Shown one piece after another: positions 59,640 to 64,000 of a stretch of DNA of 64,000 nucleotides. Under the pieces are notes generated by a model, which did not search any database, was not told the DNA's origin, and saw only the letters and a list, made by a program, of their open reading frames with translations. The first letter of the stretch is position 1. Each line of letters starts with the position of its first letter. The position numbers and the translations under genes are program-made. Origin of the DNA: Tsuneonella aeria. Lineage in GTDB: Bacteria > Pseudomonadota > Alphaproteobacteria > Sphingomonadales > Sphingomonadaceae. Location: the NCBI RefSeq assembly GCF_009827495.1, contig NZ_WTZA01000001.1:1240001-1304000 (forward strand), written 5' to 3'.

Positions 59640-61546
59640 TGAGCCACCCTCTCTACGAAGCCGACGCGCTGATCGCCGAGGATATCGAGGCTTACCTCGA
59701 CACGCACCGCAACAAGTCCATGTTGCGCTTCATAACCTGCGGCAGCGTGGATGACGGCAAGTCGACGCTGATCGGACGGCTTCTCTACGACAGCAAGATG
59801 ATCTTCGAAGACCAGCTCGCCGCGCTGGAAAGCGACAGCCGGCGGGTGGGAACGCAAGGCCAGGAGATCGACTTCGCGCTGCTGGTCGACGGTCTTGCCG
59901 CGGAGCGCGAGCAGGGGATCACGATCGACGTCGCCTATCGCTTCTTCGCGACGGAGAAACGCAAGTTCATCGTAGCCGATTGCCCGGGCCACGAACAGTA
60001 CACCCGCAACATGGTGACCGGCGCGAGCACTGCCGACGTCGCCGTGATCCTGGTCGACGCGCGCAAGGGCGTCCTGGTGCAGACCCGGCGGCACAGCTAT
60101 CTTGCGCACCTGGTCGGCATCCGAAGCGTCGTGCTGGCGGTGAACAAGATGGACCTGGTCGGTTACGACCAACAGGTGTTCGACACCATCGTGGCCGAAT
60201 ATGCCGAGTTCGCGCGCGCAATCGGAATCGAGAACGTCACGACGATCCCGATCAGCGGTTTCCGCGGCGACAATATCACCGAGCGCAGCGACAACACGCC
60301 GTGGTATTCGGGCCCCAGTCTCATTGCCCATCTGGAATCGGTGGAAGTCGCCACGGCGCGCACGGCCGAGGGGCCACTGCGGATGCCGGTGCAGTGGGTG
60401 AACCGCCCCGACCTCGATTTCCGCGGCTTTGCCGGGCTCATAGCAGGCGGCAGCGTTCGTGCGGGCGACGCGGTTCGTGTGCTGCCTTCGGGCAAGACGA
60501 GCACGGTCGCCCGCATCGTCACACTCGACGGCGACCTCGAGGAAGCGGCGGCGGGCCAGTCTGTCACGCTGACGCTGACGGACGAAATCGACTGTTCGCG
60601 CGGCGACGTGATCGTTGCCGCCGACGCGCCGCCGCAAGTCGCCGACCAGTTCGAGGCAGGAGTCGTCTGGCTCGATGACGAGCCCATGATCGTCGGACGC
60701 GCCTACTGGATGAAGATCGGCACCCAGACCGTGTCCGCCACGGTCCAGCACCCCAAATACGAGGTGAACGTCAACACGCTGGAACACCTGGCCGCAAAGA
60801 CGCTGGACCTCAACGCCATTGGCGTGGCGGAGATCGCGACCGACCGGCCCATCGTGTTCGAACCTTATGCGGAGAACCGCACGCTCGGCGGCTTTATCCT
60901 CATCGACAAGCTGACGAACCGCACGGTCGCGGCCGGGATGCTTCACTTCAGCCTGCGGAGGGCGCAGAACGTCCACTGGCAGCCCACCGACGTGACCCGG
61001 GAAGCGCACGCCGCGCTGAAGAACCAGACGCCGCGCGTGCTCTGGTTCACGGGCCTGTCCGGCTCGGGCAAGTCCACCATCGCGAACGCGGTGGAAAAGC
61101 AGCTTGCGGTCATGAACCGCCACACGTTCCTGCTGGATGGTGACAATGTCCGCCATGGCCTCAACCGCGACCTGGGTTTCACGGAAGCCGATCGGATCGA
61201 GAACATCCGCCGCGTGGGCGAGGTCGCCAAGCTGATGGCGGATGCCGGCCTCATCGTGCTTACCGCGTTCATCAGCCCGTTTCGGGCGGAGCGCGAAATG
61301 GTACGCGCGATGCTTCCCGAAGGCGAATTCGTGGAGATCTTCGTCGATACCCCGCTGGCAGTGGCCGAGGCGCGCGACGTGAAGGGGCTCTACAAGAAGG
61401 CCCGCAGCGGCGAGCTCAAGAACTTCACCGGCATCGACAGCCCCTACGAGCCACCAGAATCGCCCGACATCGTGGTCAACACGGTAGAAATGAGCGCCGA
61501 GGAGGCGGCTGAGGCAATCATCCGTCGGTTGCTCCCGCTCAAATGA
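59639..61546 (+). CDS. cysN: sulfate adenylyltransferase large subunit / APS kinase fusion
   Basis: 635 aa. CysN GTPase domain (G1 [13 protein letters not shown]3 [10 protein letters not shown]4 NKMD), two beta-barrel domains, then a fused CysC APS kinase from about 460 ([30 protein letters not shown]). The fusion converts sulfate to APS and then PAPS. Confidence 0.96.
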   Translation: MSHPLYEADALIAEDIEAYLDTHRNKSMLRFITCGSVDDGKSTLIGRLLYDSKMIFEDQLAALESDSRRVGTQGQEIDFALLVDGLAAEREQGITIDVAYRFFATEKRKFIVADCPGHEQYTRNMVTGASTADVAVILVDARKGVLVQTRRHSYLAHLVGIRSVVLAVNKMDLVGYDQQVFDTIVAEYAEFARAIGIENVTTIPISGFRGDNITERSDNTPWYSGPSLIAHLESVEVATARTAEGPLRMPVQWVNRPDLDFRGFAGLIAGGSVRAGDAVRVLPSGKTSTVARIVTLDGDLEEAAAGQSVTLTLTDEIDCSRGDVIVAADAPPQVADQFEAGVVWLDDEPMIVGRAYWMKIGTQTVSATVQHPKYEVNVNTLEHLAAKTLDLNAIGVAEIATDRPIVFEPYAENRTLGGFILIDKLTNRTVAAGMLHFSLRRAQNVHWQPTDVTREAHAALKNQTPRVLWFTGLSGSGKSTIANAVEKQLAVMNRHTFLLDGDNVRHGLNRDLGFTEADRIENIRRVGEVAKLMADAGLIVLTAFISPFRAEREMVRAMLPEGEFVEIFVDTPLAVAEARDVKGLYKKARSGELKNFTGIDSPYEPPESPDIVVNTVEMSAEEAAEAIIRRLLPLK

Positions 61547-62280
61547 GCATGTCCGACGCAGAGCTCGCCGCACACCTGGCGCAGGATGCCGGGCGCATCC
61601 TCCTGGAAGTGCGTGACAGCGGGCATTACCACGGCAAGGACTTGGGCCGCGCGGGCGATACGGAGGCGAACGCCGTGCTCGTCGCCGCAGTGCGCGCGTT
61701 GCGCCCGGAGGATGGCTTGCTTTCCGAAGAGGAAAAGGACAACCCGGCCCGCCTCGGCAAGCAGCGCGTCTGGATCGTCGATCCGGTTGATGGCACCCGG
61801 GAATATGGCGAAGGGCGCACCGACTGGGCAGTCCACGTCGCGCTGGCGGTGGACGGCGTGCCCAGCGTGGGCGCGGTGGCACTCCCCGGCCTTGATCTCG
61901 TGCTCCGAAGCGACAGTCCCGCCCCTGTCCCGCCCCCGCCCGAAAGGCTGCGCATGGTCGTCAGCCGCACGCGTCCCGCGCGCGAAGCGCTGGCGGTGGC
62001 TGAGGCGCTCGATGCCGAACTGGTGCCCATGGGGAGCGCCGGCGCCAAGGCGATGGCCGTGGTCCGCGGCGAGGCGGATATCTACCTCCATTCCGGCGGA
62101 CAGTACGAATGGGACAGCTGCGCCCCAGTGGCGGTGGCGATCGCTCATGGACTCCACTGCAGCCGCATCGACGGGAGCCCGCTTGTCTACAACCGGGCCG
62201 ATACGTTTATGCCCGACCTGCTGATCTGTCGCCAAGAACACGCCGGGCGCGTGCTGCAGGAGATCGCAGCCTTGGGCTGA
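61543..62280 (+). CDS. cysQ: 3'(2'),5'-bisphosphate nucleotidase
   Basis: 245 aa, ATGA overlap with cysNC. Inositol-monophosphatase fold with metal sites EEEKDN and [12 protein letters not shown], and the second motif region [12 protein letters not shown]. Removes PAP formed in sulfate assimilation. Confidence 0.93.
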   Translation: MSMSDAELAAHLAQDAGRILLEVRDSGHYHGKDLGRAGDTEANAVLVAAVRALRPEDGLLSEEEKDNPARLGKQRVWIVDPVDGTREYGEGRTDWAVHVALAVDGVPSVGAVALPGLDLVLRSDSPAPVPPPPERLRMVVSRTRPAREALAVAEALDAELVPMGSAGAKAMAVVRGEADIYLHSGGQYEWDSCAPVAVAIAHGLHCSRIDGSPLVYNRADTFMPDLLICRQEHAGRVLQEIAALG

Positions 62281-62355
62281 AGCCCGCCCTGCTCTTCGCG
62301 CGCGGTTGTAATTGACACCGTCTGTCGCCATTGCCGCCGGCAAAGGAGACTCCCC

Positions 62356-63852
62356 ATGCGCGACATCGATCACTTCATGGTTGGCGGCCCGGGCGCCCCG
62401 GCAAGCCGTTTCAAGGACGTGATGAACCCGTCGACCGGCGAAGTGCAGGCGCGCGTGCCGCTGGGCGATGCCACTCTGCTCGACCGTGCGGTCGAGGCGG
62501 CCAAAGCGGTGCAACCCGGCTGGGCCGCGACCAACCCGCAGCGGCGCGCGCGGGTCATGTTCGCCTACAAACAGCTGGTCGAGGCCAACCGCGAGGAGCT
62601 GGCGCATCTGCTTTCTAGCGAGCACGGCAAGGTCATCGACGATGCGCTGGGCGACGTGCAGCGCGGGCTCGAGGTGATCGAATACGCCTGCGGAATTCCC
62701 CAGGTGCAGAAGGGCGAATACACGATCGGCGCCGGCCCCGGCATCGACGTCTATTCGATGCGCCAGCCTCTCGGCATCGGCGCTGGGATCACTCCGTTCA
62801 ACTTCCCGGCAATGATCCCGATGTGGATGTTCGGCATGGCGATTGCATGCGGCAACGCCTTCATCCTCAAGCCCAGCGAGCGCGACCCCAGTGTTCCGGT
62901 GCGCCTTGCCGAACTGTTCCTGGAGGCCGGCGCGCCCGAGGGGTTGCTGCAGGTGGTCCACGGCGACAAGGAGATGGTCGACGCGATCCTCGACCATCCG
63001 GATATCGCCGCGGTCAGCTTCGTCGGCTCCTCCGACATCGCGCACTATGTCTACAACCGCGGGGTCGCGGCGGGCAAGCGCGTGCAGGCAATGGGCGGGG
63101 CCAAGAACCACGGCATCGTCATGCCCGATGCGGATCTCGACCAGGTGGTGAACGATCTCGCCGGCGCGGCTTTCGGGTCCGCTGGCGAGCGGTGCATGGC
63201 CTTGCCGGTTGTGGTCCCGGTGGGCGAGGACACCGCGGAGCGGCTCAAGGCCAAGCTCATCCCGGCGATCGAGGCGCTGCGCATCGGCGTCTCGACCGAC
63301 CGCGAGGCGCATTACGGCCCGGTGGTCACCGCCGAGCACAAGGCGCGGGTCGAGCAGTGGATCGACACCGCCGAGAAGGAAGGCGGCGAGATCGTCGTCG
63401 ACGGGCGGGGCTTCACCTTGCAGGGCCATGAAAACGGCTACTTCGTGGGCCCGACGCTGATCGACCACGTCACGCCCGACATGGAAAGCTACAAGGAGGA
63501 GATCTTCGGCCCCGTTCTCCAGATCGTCCGTGCCAAGGACTTCGAGGAGGCGGTCGCGCTGCCCTCAAAGCACCAGTACGGCAACGGCGTCGCGATCTTC
63601 ACCCGCAACGGGCACGCCGCGCGCGAGTTCGCCAGCCGCGTCAACGTGGGCATGGTCGGGATCAACGTGCCGATCCCGGTGCCGGTCGCTTACCACTCGT
63701 TCGGCGGGTGGAAGCGCAGCGCGTTCGGCGACACCAACCAGTACGGCACGGAAGGGATGAAGTTCTGGACCAAGGTCAAGACCGTCACCCAGCGCTGGCC
63801 CGACGGCGGCAGCGACGGCTCGAACGCGTTCAACATCCCGACCTTCGGCTGA
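62356..63852 (+). CDS. mmsA: CoA-acylating methylmalonate-semialdehyde dehydrogenase
   Basis: 498 aa aldehyde dehydrogenase. FNFPAMIPMWMF, Rossmann FVGSSDIA, and catalytic Cys in GSAGERCMALPV with the family-specific GERCMA. Valine/pyrimidine catabolism, forming propionyl-CoA. AAAGGAG upstream. Confidence 0.95.
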   Translation: MRDIDHFMVGGPGAPASRFKDVMNPSTGEVQARVPLGDATLLDRAVEAAKAVQPGWAATNPQRRARVMFAYKQLVEANREELAHLLSSEHGKVIDDALGDVQRGLEVIEYACGIPQVQKGEYTIGAGPGIDVYSMRQPLGIGAGITPFNFPAMIPMWMFGMAIACGNAFILKPSERDPSVPVRLAELFLEAGAPEGLLQVVHGDKEMVDAILDHPDIAAVSFVGSSDIAHYVYNRGVAAGKRVQAMGGAKNHGIVMPDADLDQVVNDLAGAAFGSAGERCMALPVVVPVGEDTAERLKAKLIPAIEALRIGVSTDREAHYGPVVTAEHKARVEQWIDTAEKEGGEIVVDGRGFTLQGHENGYFVGPTLIDHVTPDMESYKEEIFGPVLQIVRAKDFEEAVALPSKHQYGNGVAIFTRNGHAAREFASRVNVGMVGINVPIPVPVAYHSFGGWKRSAFGDTNQYGTEGMKFWTKVKTVTQRWPDGGSDGSNAFNIPTFG

Positions 63853-63917
63853 ACGGGCGGGCGCCGGGAGCGGTGTGGGAACTCGCACGTTGGACAGGCG
63901 GAACCAGGAGAATACCC

Positions 63918-64000
63918 ATGCGAAACGTCCTGTTTTTTGCCGTCCTGCCGCTCGCGTTGGCGGCTTGCGAGCGGAACGTGGACCCGTCCGATAACCCGGC
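63918..64000 (+). CDS. lipoprotein, cut by the window end
   Basis: Partial gene, at least 27 residues. ATG after AGGAG, signal peptide MRNVLFFAVLPLALAAC with lipobox LAAC. The product cannot be named. Confidence 0.6.
   Translation, partial: MRNVLFFAVLPLALAACERNVDPSDNP

Noticed and set aside
59480..61882. 800-codon minus-strand frame across cysNC
   Set aside because: It is antisense to cysN/cysC, whose motifs are complete. Its translation is rich in Arg/His/Ala without domains, a known effect of high GC content.
61444..63468. 674-codon minus-strand frame across cysQ and mmsA
   Set aside because: Antisense to two well-recognised enzymes, with no start context or family.
1..64000. CRISPR array
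   Set aside because: No series of direct repeats with regular spacers was seen. The only tandem repeat is the 8-bp unit at 580-611.

Overview
The window is GC-rich alphaproteobacterial DNA, most likely from Sphingomonadales (Erythrobacteraceae/Sphingomonadaceae type). This rests on recognisable families rather than a database search: a CysD / fused CysN-CysC / CysQ sulfate-assimilation operon, a methylmalonate-semialdehyde dehydrogenase, a BolA-pirin-SDR-hydrolase string, a bacterial alternative oxidase, and HGG-SPGAP phage proteins. Two regions are visible: a mobile accessory block (about 1-53,640) and an ordinary chromosomal stretch (about 53,658-64,000).

The accessory block is a tandem array of integrative elements. 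Four identical 46-bp copies of the 3' half of a tRNA-Thr(CGT) gene (266-311, 16923-16968, 30347-30392, 46477-46522; tRNA sense on the minus strand) separate them. Each copy is preceded, exactly 77 bp upstream, by a conserved GCCCCAAACA-nn-ACCCAA arm. Element E1 (about 16.7 kb), E2 (13.4 kb) and E3 (16.1 kb) each carry a related tyrosine integrase on the minus strand. E4 begins at 46477 with a different, plus-strand DUF4102-type integrase. No intact tRNA-Thr is in the window, and the first chromosomal gene after E4, a glutathione S-transferase, has lost its start.

E1 and E3 share a backbone: integrase, a GC-rich non-coding segment, a replication ATPase (RepB-like primase-helicase in E1, VapE-type in E3), a pair of related small acidic proteins, a DUF4230 protein, a secreted thermonuclease and a DUF6961-like protein, with intrinsic terminators between several of them. 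Cargo lies at both ends. E1 carries, next to its left att site, an oxygen/NO-response respiratory island (heme-PAS FixL, FixJ, alternative oxidase, truncated haemoglobin, DUF1971, orphan receiver). At its right end is a TIR / caspase-like protease / RyR-like gene string resembling type IV Thoeris, next to a uracil-DNA-glycosylase-like protein. E3 carries an HTH/GIY-YIG protein on the left; on the right it has a secreted M48-protease operon, a nuclease-DUF2075 helicase, a SIR2-HerA pair and a KTSC protein.

E2 is degraded. Its replication ATPase is frameshifted, and it holds a 6.4-kb transposon with IS1182-type ends. That transposon carries a LysR/YeiH pair, a DUF305 protein, a YVTN beta-propeller protein and a resolvase. 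A mercury-type MerC/GDCCVxC remnant follows. E4 has an AlpA-like regulator, a TOPRIM-RepA primase-helicase and phage-type small genes, including an overlapping gene pair.

The chromosomal side reads GST fragment, GST, J-domain protein (minus), bolA, pirin, SDR, alpha/beta hydrolase, tRNA-Gly(CCC), cysD-cysNC-cysQ, mmsA and a cut-off lipoprotein gene. The strongest candidates for under-described biology are the three-gene TIR/caspase/RyR operon and the array of tRNA-Thr elements that carries it together with SIR2-HerA.
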